From NCBI RefSeq assembly GCF_021165955.1, contig NZ_CP088952.1:434001-498000 (forward strand): a stretch of 64,000 nucleotides of DNA, read 5' to 3'. The notes beneath the pieces were generated by a model. The model did no database searches, was not told the DNA's origin, and saw only the letters and a program-made list of their open reading frames with translations. The translations under genes and the position numbers were made by a program. Below, piece after piece: positions 50,778 to 59,416 of the stretch (position 1 is its first letter; each line of letters opens with the position of its first letter). Source of the DNA: Massilia endophytica. GTDB taxonomy: Bacteria > Pseudomonadota > Gammaproteobacteria > Burkholderiales > Burkholderiaceae_D.

Positions 50778-50990
50778 TTACTTCTTCTCTTCGTCGTCCG
50801 AACCCACCACGGCCTTGCCGACCGAGTAGGCGCCCTTGCCGACGGCCACGCCCGCGCTGACGGCGGTGGAGGCCACCGTGACGCCCGCGCCCACGACGGC
50901 GCTGGTCGCGGCCACGACGGCGCAGCCGCTCAGCGCGGCAGTGGCCGCCAGCGCGCAGGGCGCCAGCAGCGCGCGGTACAGCCGGGGCAT
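50778..50990 (-). CDS. small lipoprotein, NF038104-like
   Basis: 70 residues: a lipoprotein signal peptide with lipobox AALSGC (C23) followed by a Val/Ala/Gly-rich stretch (AVVAATSAVVGAGVTVASTAVSAGVAVGKG, quoted in part) and an acidic-basic tail GSDDEEKK. It resembles the short lipoproteins grouped as NF038104, of unknown role. Its ATG shares one base with the FKBP stop (TGATG), so it is translated with that gene. Confidence 0.75.
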   Translation of the reverse strand: MPRLYRALLAPCALAATAALSGCAVVAATSAVVGAGVTVASTAVSAGVAVGKGAYSVGKAVVGSDDEEKK

Positions 50991-51346
50991 CAGACGTCCA
51001 GCAGTTCGACGTCGAAGATCAGGGTGGCGTTGGGCGGAATCACGCCGCCCGCGCCGCGGGCGCCATAGCCCAGGTCCGCCGGGATGATCAGCTGGCGGGT
51101 GCCGCCCACCTTCATGCCCTGCACGCCTTCGTCCCAGCCGCGGATCACCATGCCCGCGCCCAGCGCGAACTCGAAGGGATCGTCGCGGTCCTTGCTCGAA
51201 TCGAACTTGGCGCCCTTGCTGCCGTCGGCGTTCTGCAGCCAGCCGGTGTAGTGGACGGTGACGTTCTGGCCGGCCCTGGCCTCGGCGCCTTCGCCGGTGG
51301 TGATATCGTCGTACTGCAGTCCCGATGGGGTGGTGGTAATGGCCAT
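50990..51346 (-). CDS. FKBP-type peptidyl-prolyl isomerase
   Basis: 118 residues, a single FKBP domain without signal peptide: TTTPSGLQYDDITTGEG, VTVHYTGWLQNADGSKGAKFDSS, FALGAGMVIRGWDEGVQGMKVGG and GYGARGAGGVIPPNATLIFDVEL. The binding-pocket aromatics (Tyr, Phe, Trp) are present, so it should be an active cytoplasmic isomerase. It is the first gene of a two-gene operon with the small lipoprotein. Confidence 0.95.
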   Translation of the reverse strand: MAITTTPSGLQYDDITTGEGAEARAGQNVTVHYTGWLQNADGSKGAKFDSSKDRDDPFEFALGAGMVIRGWDEGVQGMKVGGTRQLIIPADLGYGARGAGGVIPPNATLIFDVELLDV

Positions 51347-51584
51347 GGTGCTCCTTGATGGTGGGTGGAAGCTGTTGCCAGCTTAGCCTTTGATTGTAAT
51401 CCACGCACCGCCGCCGCGCCATGGTGTTGGCATTCCTTCCACGAGTGTGGACAAGGAGGCATGACCTTCTGCAAAGAGCTGTTGTGCGCGGCGCGCAATC
51501 TCCTCCAAATCTTGTCGGCTATAACTATTCTTCGCGCGTTTCCCCGTAAAATAAGGCCTTGTATCCTCTCTCGCGAGCTTTCCC

Positions 51585-52553
51585 ATGTTCCGCAGTATCC
51601 GCCGCGCCTCCGTCTTCTTCCTTCTGCTGGCAGGCTTCCAGGCCGCGCAGGCCAATGTCGTTGTCGTGCTCAATTCGCGCGACGCGACCGTGCAGCTGCT
51701 CGACCAGGGCACGCACAAGAGCCTGGAGACCTTCGCCGTGGGCAAGGAGCCGCACCACCTCATGGCCACGCCGGACAACAAGTCCCTGATCGTTGCCTCG
51801 GCCGTGGGCAACGAGCTGGTCTTCCTCGATCCGAAGACCGGGCAGGTGCAGCGCCGCGTCAAGGACATCCTCGATCCCTACCAGATCGGCTTCTCGCCGG
51901 ACCAGAAATGGTTCCTGGCCACCTCCCTGCGCCTGGACCGCGTGGACCTGTACAAGTACAACGGCAAGGACTTCACGCTGAGCAAGCGCGTGCCCCTGCC
52001 CAAGCTGCCCAGCCATATCGCCTTCGACGCGAAGAGCACCATGGCCTTCGTCACCCAGCAGGGCAGCGACCAGATCAGCGCCATCGACCTGGCCACCCAG
52101 AACGTGAAGTGGACCATGCCGGTCGGGAAGCTGCCGGCCGGTATCGCGATGACGCCGGACGACAAGTACCTGCTGGTGGGCATCATGGGCAGCGACTATG
52201 TGGAAGTGATCGACTGGCGCGCGCAGAAGTCCGTCAAGCGCATCAAGGCCGGCGCGGGCACGCACAACTTCCGCGCCCAGGGCGACAACCGCCTGACCTA
52301 TGTCTCGAACCGCGTGTCGAACACCATCAACATCATCGACCAGAAGACGCTGGAGAACGTGGGCACCATCAATGTGCCGGGCGGCCCGGACTGCATGGAA
52401 ATCACGGACGACGGCAAGACCATGTGGGTCACGCTGCGCTGGATCAAGAAGGTGGCCGTGATCGACCTGCCTTCGCGCAAGGTGGTGAAGATGATTCCCG
52501 TCGGCCGCTCGCCGCACGGCGTGTTCTTCGCCAATTCCTCGGCCCGCATGTAA
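51585..52553 (+). CDS. YVTN-family beta-propeller protein
   Basis: 322 residues with a signal peptide (VFFLLLAGFQAAQA). Seven repeats of YncE type follow, for example VVVLNSRDATVQLLDQG, PHHLMATPDNKSLIVAS, RLTYVSNRVSNTINIIDQ and PDCMEITDDGKTMWVTLRW. Such propellers are periplasmic binding scaffolds with no fixed activity. It heads a tight five-gene operon (51585-55976) whose other members concern the cell envelope, with 21 bp to the next gene. Confidence 0.88.
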   Translation: MFRSIRRASVFFLLLAGFQAAQANVVVVLNSRDATVQLLDQGTHKSLETFAVGKEPHHLMATPDNKSLIVASAVGNELVFLDPKTGQVQRRVKDILDPYQIGFSPDQKWFLATSLRLDRVDLYKYNGKDFTLSKRVPLPKLPSHIAFDAKSTMAFVTQQGSDQISAIDLATQNVKWTMPVGKLPAGIAMTPDDKYLLVGIMGSDYVEVIDWRAQKSVKRIKAGAGTHNFRAQGDNRLTYVSNRVSNTINIIDQKTLENVGTINVPGGPDCMEITDDGKTMWVTLRWIKKVAVIDLPSRKVVKMIPVGRSPHGVFFANSSARM

Positions 52554-52574
52554 GGAGCCCGCTGCGAGGCGCCA

Positions 52575-53354
52575 ATGAAGCGACACGCTTTCCGCAACGC
52601 CATCGGCGGAGCGGCCCTCCTGGCCGCCGGGACCGCCCATGCGGCCTGCAGCGGCACCATCTACCTCACCTTCGACACCGGCAGCCAGTCGCAGGCCGAA
52701 CTGATCGCCGCCACCCTGAAGCGCCACCACATCAAGGCCACCTTCTTCCTCGCCAACGAGAAGACGGTGCGGGGCGACTATTCGCTCGACCCGTCCTGGG
52801 CCGATTACTGGAAGGCGCGCGTGGCCGAAGGCCATGCCTTCGGCACCCACACCTTCGACCACGTCTATTATGAAAAGGATGCGCCGGACGGCCGCATCCA
52901 GGTCAAGCCGCAGTTCGGCGCCCACGCGGGCCAGCGCGAAGTGTGGACGCCGGAGCAGTACTGCACTGAACTGAAGCGGGTGGACGAGCGCTTCGAACAG
53001 CTCACCGGCCGCCGCCTCGACCCCCTGTGGCGGGCGCCGGGCGGGCGCACGTCGGCGCGCACCCTGGCGGCCGGGAACAGCTGCGGCTACCGGCACGCCG
53101 GCTGGGCGCCCGCGGGCTTTTCGGGCGACGAGCTGTCAAGCGCCAGTCATCCCAATGCGCTATTGTTGAAGCGGGCCCTGGACGGCCTGCGCGACGGCGA
53201 CATCTTCATGGCCCATATGGGCATCTGGTCGCGCAGGGACCCCTGGGCCCCGGCCAACCTGGAGCCGCTGATCGCGGGACTGGAGAAGAAGGGCTTCTGC
53301 TTCGCGACCCTGCGCGAGCATCCCGCCTATTCACCTTATATGAAACAACGATGA
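52575..53354 (+). CDS. polysaccharide deacetylase (CE4) with altered first motif
   Basis: 259 residues, signal peptide (AALLAAGTAHAA). The NodB fold is clear: motif 1 ITYLTFDTG-like (YLTFDTGSQSQ), motif 2 GTHTFDH with H92 and H96, motif 3 WRAPGGRT and motif 4/5 region GDIFMAHMG. In the usual TFDDG motif the first Asp is the catalytic base and the second binds metal; here D34 is kept but the second is T35. The enzyme may therefore use metal poorly or in another way. Family members remove acetyl groups from chitin, peptidoglycan or poly-GlcNAc. Its stop overlaps the next ATG. Confidence 0.85.
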   Translation: MKRHAFRNAIGGAALLAAGTAHAACSGTIYLTFDTGSQSQAELIAATLKRHHIKATFFLANEKTVRGDYSLDPSWADYWKARVAEGHAFGTHTFDHVYYEKDAPDGRIQVKPQFGAHAGQREVWTPEQYCTELKRVDERFEQLTGRRLDPLWRAPGGRTSARTLAAGNSCGYRHAGWAPAGFSGDELSSASHPNALLLKRALDGLRDGDIFMAHMGIWSRRDPWAPANLEPLIAGLEKKGFCFATLREHPAYSPYMKQR

Positions 53355-54352
53355 TCGACACCCTGACCGACTGGTTTGCCATGGCCCAGGCCTGGCTGTT
53401 CCAGACCGTGATCGAACCCCTGCTGTACTACGCGGGCCTGGGCGACGTGGTCGAAGACGCCTTCGAGGGCACCGAGTGGTTCCTGATCGGCATCTGCGAA
53501 CTGGTGCTGATCTTCCTCGTGCTGCGCCCGATGGAGTCCATGATTCCCGTGCACCGCTTCGACGATCCGCGCGCGCGCTGGAACGATTTCGTCTACACCC
53601 TCCTGCACCGCATCGGCCTGTTCCCGGTGCTGATCTTCTTCACCGTCGATCCCCTCATGGACCATGTGACGGCCTGGCTGCACCTGGAGAACATCAGCGC
53701 CTTCAACCTGGAGAACCTGGCGCCGGACATGAGCCCCCTCACCAGCTTCTTCATCTACTTCGCCGTGCTGGACTTCTTCGATTACTGGTTCCACCGCGCC
53801 CAGCACCAGTTCCGCTGGTGGTGGGGCCTGCACAGCCTGCACCACAGCCAGCAGAACATGAACCTGTGGAGCGACGACCGCAACCACGTGCTGGACGACC
53901 TGCTGCGCGACCTCTACATGGCCCTCATCGCGCTCGGCATCGGCGTGCCGCCCAGCCAGTACGTGCTGCTTGTTTCGCTCTCGCGCATCCTGCAAAGCCT
54001 GCAGCATGCGAATGTGCGCATCCACTTCGGCTGGCTGGGCGAGCGCCTGCTGGTGTCGCCGCGCTACCACCGCATGCACCACGCCATCGGCGTGGGCCAC
54101 GAATCGAAAGGCAAGGGCTCCCTGGGCGGCTGCAACTTCGCCGTGCTGCTGCCGGTGTGGGACATCCTTTTCCGCACCGCGAACTTCACGCCCAGCTTCG
54201 AGGCCACGGGCGTGCGCGACCAGCTGCCGCGCACCGATGCCGACGGCCATGTGCTCAAGCCGGGCCGCAACTACGGGCGCGGTTTCTGGCAGCAGCAGTG
54301 GCTGGGCCTGAAACGCATGGTGGAATTCGCCAGCGCCAGGAGGCCGGGCTGA
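53351..54352 (+). CDS. sterol desaturase/fatty acid hydroxylase family membrane protein
   Basis: 333 residues from the ATG at 53351, overlapping the previous stop (ATGA). It has four or so membrane segments and the histidine clusters of the family: HRAQH, HSLHHSQQ and HRMHHA. These bind a di-iron centre that hydroxylates or desaturates a lipid or other membrane-bound substrate. The reading frame stays open upstream, but the family N-terminus begins here. In this operon it may modify an envelope lipid; the substrate is unknown. Confidence 0.9.
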   Translation: MIDTLTDWFAMAQAWLFQTVIEPLLYYAGLGDVVEDAFEGTEWFLIGICELVLIFLVLRPMESMIPVHRFDDPRARWNDFVYTLLHRIGLFPVLIFFTVDPLMDHVTAWLHLENISAFNLENLAPDMSPLTSFFIYFAVLDFFDYWFHRAQHQFRWWWGLHSLHHSQQNMNLWSDDRNHVLDDLLRDLYMALIALGIGVPPSQYVLLVSLSRILQSLQHANVRIHFGWLGERLLVSPRYHRMHHAIGVGHESKGKGSLGGCNFAVLLPVWDILFRTANFTPSFEATGVRDQLPRTDADGHVLKPGRNYGRGFWQQQWLGLKRMVEFASARRPG

Positions 54353-55176
54353 TGCGCGCCGTTGCCAACGCCTACGGCCGCGCGCTGCTGTCCCAGCTGC
54401 ACGGCAAGATGCTCGTCCTCAGCGTCGTTCCCTTCGCGCTTTCCGTGGCGCTGTGGGCCGCGCTGCTCTGGCTGGGCCTCCAGCCCCTGCTGGACTGGCT
54501 GCACATGCACTTCGTGGACTACGAGATCTTCCGCAGCACCAGCAGCTGGCTCGAATGGCTGGGCATGGGCATGCTGAAGACGGTGGTCGTTCCCTTCTTC
54601 GCCATGCTGCTCCTGCTGCCGCTCATGATCCTGACGGCCCTGGTCTTCATCGGCGCCGCGGCCATGCCTGTGATCGTGCGCCATGTGGGCGGGCGCCATT
54701 TCCCGGAGCTGGAACGCAAGCGGGGAGGGAGCCTGCTGGGCGGCCTGGGCAAGGCGCTCGGCTCCTTCGCCATCTTCGTGGGCGTGTGGTTCTGCACCTT
54801 GCCCCTGTACGCGCTGCCGCCGCTGGCCGTGCTGTCCTCGGCCCTGCTGTGGGGCTGGCTTACCAGCCGCGTCATGAGCTACGACGCGCTGGCCGACCAT
54901 GCCAGCGAGGAGGAGCGCCACACCCTGGTGCGCGAACACCGCTGGCAGCTGCTGGCCATCGGCGTGGTATCGGGCGCTGCCGGTTCCCTGCCTGCTGTAC
55001 TGTGGGTAGGGGGCGCGGCCATTGCCGTCGTCTTCTTCCCTTTCCTGCTGGCGGCGTCGATCTGGCTCTATGTATTGATATTTATCTTCACGGGCCTGTG
55101 GTTCGAATACTATTGTCTTGAAGCGCTGGCCCAACTGCGGCGCCGGCCGCGGGAGCTTACTGTCGAACAGGACTGA
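54352..55176 (+). CDS. EI24-domain membrane protein (CysZ-like)
   Basis: 274 residues. The ATG shares a base with the upstream stop (TGATG). Six hydrophobic segments alternate with loops (VVPFALSVALWAALLWLGL, TVVVPFFAMLLLLPLMILTA, WLYVLIFIFTGLWFEYYCLEAL), matching the EI24 family that includes the sulfate channel CysZ. No sulfate-assimilation genes are nearby, so transport of sulfate is not assumed. It is followed 2 bp later by the CinA-type gene. Confidence 0.82.
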   Translation: MRAVANAYGRALLSQLHGKMLVLSVVPFALSVALWAALLWLGLQPLLDWLHMHFVDYEIFRSTSSWLEWLGMGMLKTVVVPFFAMLLLLPLMILTALVFIGAAAMPVIVRHVGGRHFPELERKRGGSLLGGLGKALGSFAIFVGVWFCTLPLYALPPLAVLSSALLWGWLTSRVMSYDALADHASEEERHTLVREHRWQLLAIGVVSGAAGSLPAVLWVGGAAIAVVFFPFLLAASIWLYVLIFIFTGLWFEYYCLEALAQLRRRPRELTVEQD

Positions 55177-55178
55177 GC

Positions 55179-55976
55179 ATGGCAATCGGACTGATCATCA
55201 TTGGCGACGAAATCCTGTCGGGCAAACGCACCGACCAGCACTTCCCCAAAGTGGTGCAGCTGCTGGCGGCGCGCGGCCTGCAGCTGGGCTGGGCCGAATT
55301 CCTGGGCGACGAGCGCGAACGCATCGCCGATACCCTGCGCCGCACCTTCGCCAGCGGCGACATCGTGTTCTGCTGCGGCGGCATCGGCGCCACGCCGGAC
55401 GACCATACGCGCCAGGCGGCGGCGATCGCGGCGGGCCAGCCCCTGGTGCTGCACGAAGAGGGCAAGGCCATGATCCAGCAGCGCATCCGCCAGATGGCGC
55501 AGGAGGCGGGCCACGAGGCCGACCTGGACGCGCCGGACAACCTGCAGCGCCTGCAGATGGCCGAATTTGCGGAAGGCGCGAGCCTGATCCCCAACCCCTA
55601 CAACAATGTGCCTGGCTTCTCCATCGGCAGCCACCACTTCGTGCCCGGCTTTCCCGTGATGGCCTGGCCCATGATCGAGTGGGTGCTCGACACGCAGTAC
55701 GCGCAGCTGTTCAACCGCGAGCCGCGCGCCGAACACGCGGTGCTGGTGTACGAGGCGGCGGAAGCGGCGCTGACACCCCTGATGCTGGCGCTGGAAGAAG
55801 CCTTCCCGCGCATCAAGGTGTTCAGCCTGCCCAGCGTGGGCGATGCGCAGACGCGCCGCCATATCGAACTGGGCGTGAAGGGCGAGCCCGAACAGGCCGC
55901 CGCGGCGTTTGCGCGCCTGTGCGGAGAACTGGAAAAACTGGGCGCGGAATTCCGTCCGGCCGAGTTGTCCGGATGA
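55179..55976 (+). CDS. CinA-type molybdopterin-binding domain protein
   Basis: 265 residues, containing only the MoCF_biosynth/COG1058 domain: IGLIIIGDEILSGKRTDQHF, CCGGIGATPDDHTRQAAA and MVPGFPVMAWPMIEW-like (HHFVPGFPVMAWPMIEW). The C-terminal nicotinamide-nucleotide amidase domain of full CinA is absent. In full CinA this part is an ADP-ribose pyrophosphatase; here the role is unknown. It is the last gene of the 51585-55976 operon. Confidence 0.88.
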   Translation: MAIGLIIIGDEILSGKRTDQHFPKVVQLLAARGLQLGWAEFLGDERERIADTLRRTFASGDIVFCCGGIGATPDDHTRQAAAIAAGQPLVLHEEGKAMIQQRIRQMAQEAGHEADLDAPDNLQRLQMAEFAEGASLIPNPYNNVPGFSIGSHHFVPGFPVMAWPMIEWVLDTQYAQLFNREPRAEHAVLVYEAAEAALTPLMLALEEAFPRIKVFSLPSVGDAQTRRHIELGVKGEPEQAAAAFARLCGELEKLGAEFRPAELSG

Positions 55977-56099
55977 CAGCAGGCGTCGTTGTTTTTTTGC
56001 GAAAAAGCTGGGGCCCGATGAGATTTTCAATTGTATCGCCCATGCACGTTTGCCTGATGTGGTGCAATGGCATTGCACGCAGTAACTTTGTCTGAACTT

Positions 56100-59000
56100 A
56101 TGTCTTCCCAATACGATCAAGAAAGTCCGCGCCTGGACGAAGAGCAGTCCGCCACTCCGCCGCCTTCGGAGCCCGGCAAGAGCAAGCGCTCCCGCAACGC
56201 CTTCATTGTGCTGATGCTGGTGCTGCTGTCCCTGGCGGTATGGTGGATGCTGCGCGAATTCCGCACCTCGGCCATGCAGGCCAGGTATTTCACTCATCTG
56301 GTCAAGCAACTGAACTACAAGGTCGAGCCGGGGCCGAGCGACGCCATCCGCTTCCCGCACGACAGCCCCTACGACGAGCGCCTGGGCTATGCCAACCTGC
56401 CGGACTACCTGAGCAAGCTGAAAACGCGCGACTACGAAATCACCTCGCAGGCGCGCTTCTCGCCCAAGATGGTGGAGCTGTCGGACATGGGCGTGTTCAC
56501 CACCTACCGCGAAAAGACGCGCACGGGCCTGACCATTTACGACTGCCGCGCCCAGCCCCTGTTCTCCACCAGCTATCCGGAACGTATCTACCCGGGCTTC
56601 GAGCAGGCGCCCGCCGCACTCGTGCAAAGCCTGCTGTTCATCGAGAACCGCGAGCTGCTGGACAAGACCTACCCGAAACGCAATCCCGCCGTGGAGTGGG
56701 ACCGCCTGTCCAAGGCCGTGCTGGAAAAGACCGCCAGCGCCGTGGGCGCGGGCAGCCACCGCGCCGCGGGCGGCAGCACCCTGGCCACGCAGATCGAGAA
56801 GTACCGCCATTCGCCCGAGGGCCGCACCGGCTCCATGAAGGACAAGCTGCAGCAGATGATTTCGGCCTCGCTGCGCGCCTACCAGCAGGGCGAGGACACC
56901 ACCGCCGTGCGCCGCCAGATCGTGGTGGACTACCTGAACACCGTGCCCCTGTCGGCCAAGCCGGGCTATGGCGAAGTGAACGGCATCGGCGACGGCATGT
57001 GGGTGTGGTACGGGCGCGATTTCGACGAAGTGAACCGCCTCCTGGGCGGCAAGATGGACCAGCCGGGCAGCGCGCTCGCCTTCAAGGAGGCGCTGAGCCT
57101 GCTGATCGCGCAGCGCCGCCCCAGCCACTACCTGGGCGACGGCGACGAAGACCTGGAAGTGCTGGCCAACAGCCACCTGCGCCTGCTGGCCCAGGCGGGC
57201 ATCATCACGCCCGCCCTGCGCGACAAGGCGCTGAAGGAAAAGCTGCATCCGGCCCACGGCTCGGGCCTGCAGTCGGCGCCGCCCATGAGCTATGTGGCGA
57301 AGAAGGCATCCAACGCCGTGCGCGTGCACCTGGCCAATCTGCTGGGCGACAACCGCATGTACAACCTGGACCGGCTGGACCTCTCGGTGGTGTCCACCCT
57401 GGACGCGGACGCGCAGAAATCCGTCACGCAGGTGCTGCGCGACCTGAAGGACGCCGAGACCGCGCAGAAGGCGGGCCTGACGGGCAAGGGCATGCTGGGC
57501 AACGGCGACCCGGCCAATGTGGTGTACAGCTTCACGCTGCTGGAGAGGGGCGACAACGTCAACTACCTGCGCGTACAGACCGATAACTACGACCAGCCGC
57601 TGGACATCAACGAAGGCGCGAAGCTGGACCTGGGTTCCACCGCCAAGCTGCGCACCCTGGTGACCTACCTGGACATCGTGGACCAGCTGTGGAAGAAGTA
57701 CAAGGACAAGGGCCCGGATGAACTGAAGAAGGTGGCGGTCGATCCCAAGGACCGCCTGAGCGCCTGGGGCATCGAATACATGCTGGCGACGCCGGCCGCC
57801 AAGCGCAGCCTGCCGGACATGCTGAACGCGGCCATGGAGCGCAAGTACTCGGGCAACCCGGGCGAAGGCTTCTTCACGGGCGGCGGCCTGCACTACTTCG
57901 GCAACTTCTCGAAGGAAGACGACTCGCGCATCCTCACCGTGCGCGAAGGCCTGCGCCGCTCCACCAACCTGGTCTTCGTGCGCCTGATGCGCGACGTGGC
58001 CAAGTACTATTCCTTCCAGATGCCCGGCTCTTCGGCCACGCTGCTGGCGGACGCCGACGACCCGCGCCGCGCCGATTACCTGGCGCGCTTCGCGGACATG
58101 GAAGGCAAGGAGTTCCTGTCGCGCTTCTACGCCAAGTACAAGGGCAAGAAGGTCACGGAGCTGGACCGCATCCTGGTCGACAGCGTGCGCCCGACGCCGG
58201 TGCGCCTGGCGAACATCCACCGCACCCTGTTCCCGAAAGCGTCGCTGGACGAATTCACCATGTTCGTGAACGGCAACCTGCAATCGCAGAACGAGGTGCC
58301 GGACGACCGCCTGCAGCGCATGTACGACCAGTACGCGATGGACAAGTGGAGCCTGGCCGACCGCGGCTACCTGGCCAATGTGCACCCGCTGGAACTGTGG
58401 CTGGTGGCCTACCTGCGCTCGCACGACGGCGCCAACTTCAGCGACGTGGTCGCGGCCAGCGAGAAGGAGCGCCAGGAGGTCTACCAGTGGCTGTTCAAGA
58501 CCCACCGCAAGCATGCGCAGGACAAGCGCATCGCGGGCCTGCTGGAGATGGAGAGCTTCATGGAGATCCACCGCCAGTGGAAGAAGATGGGCTATCCATT
58601 CGATTCGCTGGTGCCGTCGTACGCGACCACGCTGGGCGCATCGGCCGACCGTCCCGCCTCGCTGGCCGAGATGATGGGCATCATCATCAATGGCGGCGTG
58701 CGCAAGACCACGCAGCGCATCGAGTCGCTGCACTTCGCGGCGGGCACGCCATACGACACCAAGGTGGGCAAGGCGAAGAGCACGAGCAACGAGCAGGTGC
58801 TGGCGCCTGAAGTGGCGCGCCAGGTGGCGGACGAGATCAAGGGCGTGGTATCGGACGGCACGGCCAAGCGCGTGAAGGCGGCCTTCGTGGGCGCGGACGG
58901 CGCGATCATTCCCGTGGGCGGCAAGACCGGCACGGGCGACCAGCGCTTCGACGTGTACGCGGCGGGCGGACGCCTGATCGAATCGCGCTACGTGAACCGC

Positions 59001-59237
59001 TCGGCGACTTTCGTCTTCAATATCGGCGAGCGCTTCTTCGGCAGCATGACGGCCTATGTGCATGGCCCCGAGTCGAAGAACTACGACTTCACCTCGGCGC
59101 TGCCGGTGCAGCTGCTGACGGTGCTGGCGCCAAGCCTCATGCCCCTGATCGAACCGCAGACGGCGGCCAAGCCGGGCGGCTCGGTAGCCGCTGCCGCCGC
59201 CGCCCTCGGCGCCCCCATCAAAGCCTGCGGGCGCTAA
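56100..59237 (+). CDS. class A penicillin-binding protein-like, divergent transglycosylase domain
   Basis: 1045 residues from the ATG at 56100; one N-terminal membrane anchor (about 34-50). The GT51 region has E182 in FIENRELLDKTYP and GGSTLATQ (224-231), but motif 3, usually RKxxE, reads MKDKLQQ, with Gln (Q252) where the second catalytic Glu is expected. Motif 4 is VVDYLNTVPLS. The transpeptidase part has all three active-site motifs: S513-T-A-K516, S621-T-N and K942-T-G-T. It thus looks competent to cross-link peptidoglycan, while glycan polymerisation is in doubt. It is monocistronic. Confidence 0.85.
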   Translation: MSSQYDQESPRLDEEQSATPPPSEPGKSKRSRNAFIVLMLVLLSLAVWWMLREFRTSAMQARYFTHLVKQLNYKVEPGPSDAIRFPHDSPYDERLGYANLPDYLSKLKTRDYEITSQARFSPKMVELSDMGVFTTYREKTRTGLTIYDCRAQPLFSTSYPERIYPGFEQAPAALVQSLLFIENRELLDKTYPKRNPAVEWDRLSKAVLEKTASAVGAGSHRAAGGSTLATQIEKYRHSPEGRTGSMKDKLQQMISASLRAYQQGEDTTAVRRQIVVDYLNTVPLSAKPGYGEVNGIGDGMWVWYGRDFDEVNRLLGGKMDQPGSALAFKEALSLLIAQRRPSHYLGDGDEDLEVLANSHLRLLAQAGIITPALRDKALKEKLHPAHGSGLQSAPPMSYVAKKASNAVRVHLANLLGDNRMYNLDRLDLSVVSTLDADAQKSVTQVLRDLKDAETAQKAGLTGKGMLGNGDPANVVYSFTLLERGDNVNYLRVQTDNYDQPLDINEGAKLDLGSTAKLRTLVTYLDIVDQLWKKYKDKGPDELKKVAVDPKDRLSAWGIEYMLATPAAKRSLPDMLNAAMERKYSGNPGEGFFTGGGLHYFGNFSKEDDSRILTVREGLRRSTNLVFVRLMRDVAKYYSFQMPGSSATLLADADDPRRADYLARFADMEGKEFLSRFYAKYKGKKVTELDRILVDSVRPTPVRLANIHRTLFPKASLDEFTMFVNGNLQSQNEVPDDRLQRMYDQYAMDKWSLADRGYLANVHPLELWLVAYLRSHDGANFSDVVAASEKERQEVYQWLFKTHRKHAQDKRIAGLLEMESFMEIHRQWKKMGYPFDSLVPSYATTLGASADRPASLAEMMGIIINGGVRKTTQRIESLHFAAGTPYDTKVGKAKSTSNEQVLAPEVARQVADEIKGVVSDGTAKRVKAAFVGADGAIIPVGGKTGTGDQRFDVYAAGGRLIESRYVNRSATFVFNIGERFFGSMTAYVHGPESKNYDFTSALPVQLLTVLAPSLMPLIEPQTAAKPGGSVAAAAAALGAPIKACGR

Positions 59238-59249
59238 GAGCTCGCGGCA

Positions 59250-59390
59250 GAGGGGACGGACCCCGGACGGGGAGCTCGGCGCCCCCGTCTGTCCCCGAAA
59301 ACATAGTCCGCCACCGAACGCAGTTTGCGCCGACCGTGTTCGGCGGTCGACTGGGCTACCGGGGACAGACCCCCCGAGGTCTGTCCCCTC
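59250..59390. repeat. two head-to-head copies of the GGGGACAGACC element
   Basis: One copy on the minus strand (59318 to 59287) and one on the plus strand (59339 to 59371) both read TTCGGTGGCGGACT-like, then CGGGGACAGACC-like, as does 30666-30699. The plus copy ends in a perfect GGGGACAGACC / GGTCTGTCCCC hairpin (59361-59388); the minus copy ends in an imperfect one (down to 59252). The element fills the gap between the PBP and TAXI genes. Confidence 0.88.
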
Positions 59391-59416
59391 CGTCCCGTGT
59401 CCCTTATACTTTGCGG

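Noticed and set aside
55110..59063. Open minus-strand frame of 1317 codons opposite the PBP and CinA-type genes
   Set aside because: It is a shadow of GC-rich codon use; the plus-strand proteins have clear family motifs, and the antisense product is His/Arg/Gln-rich with none.
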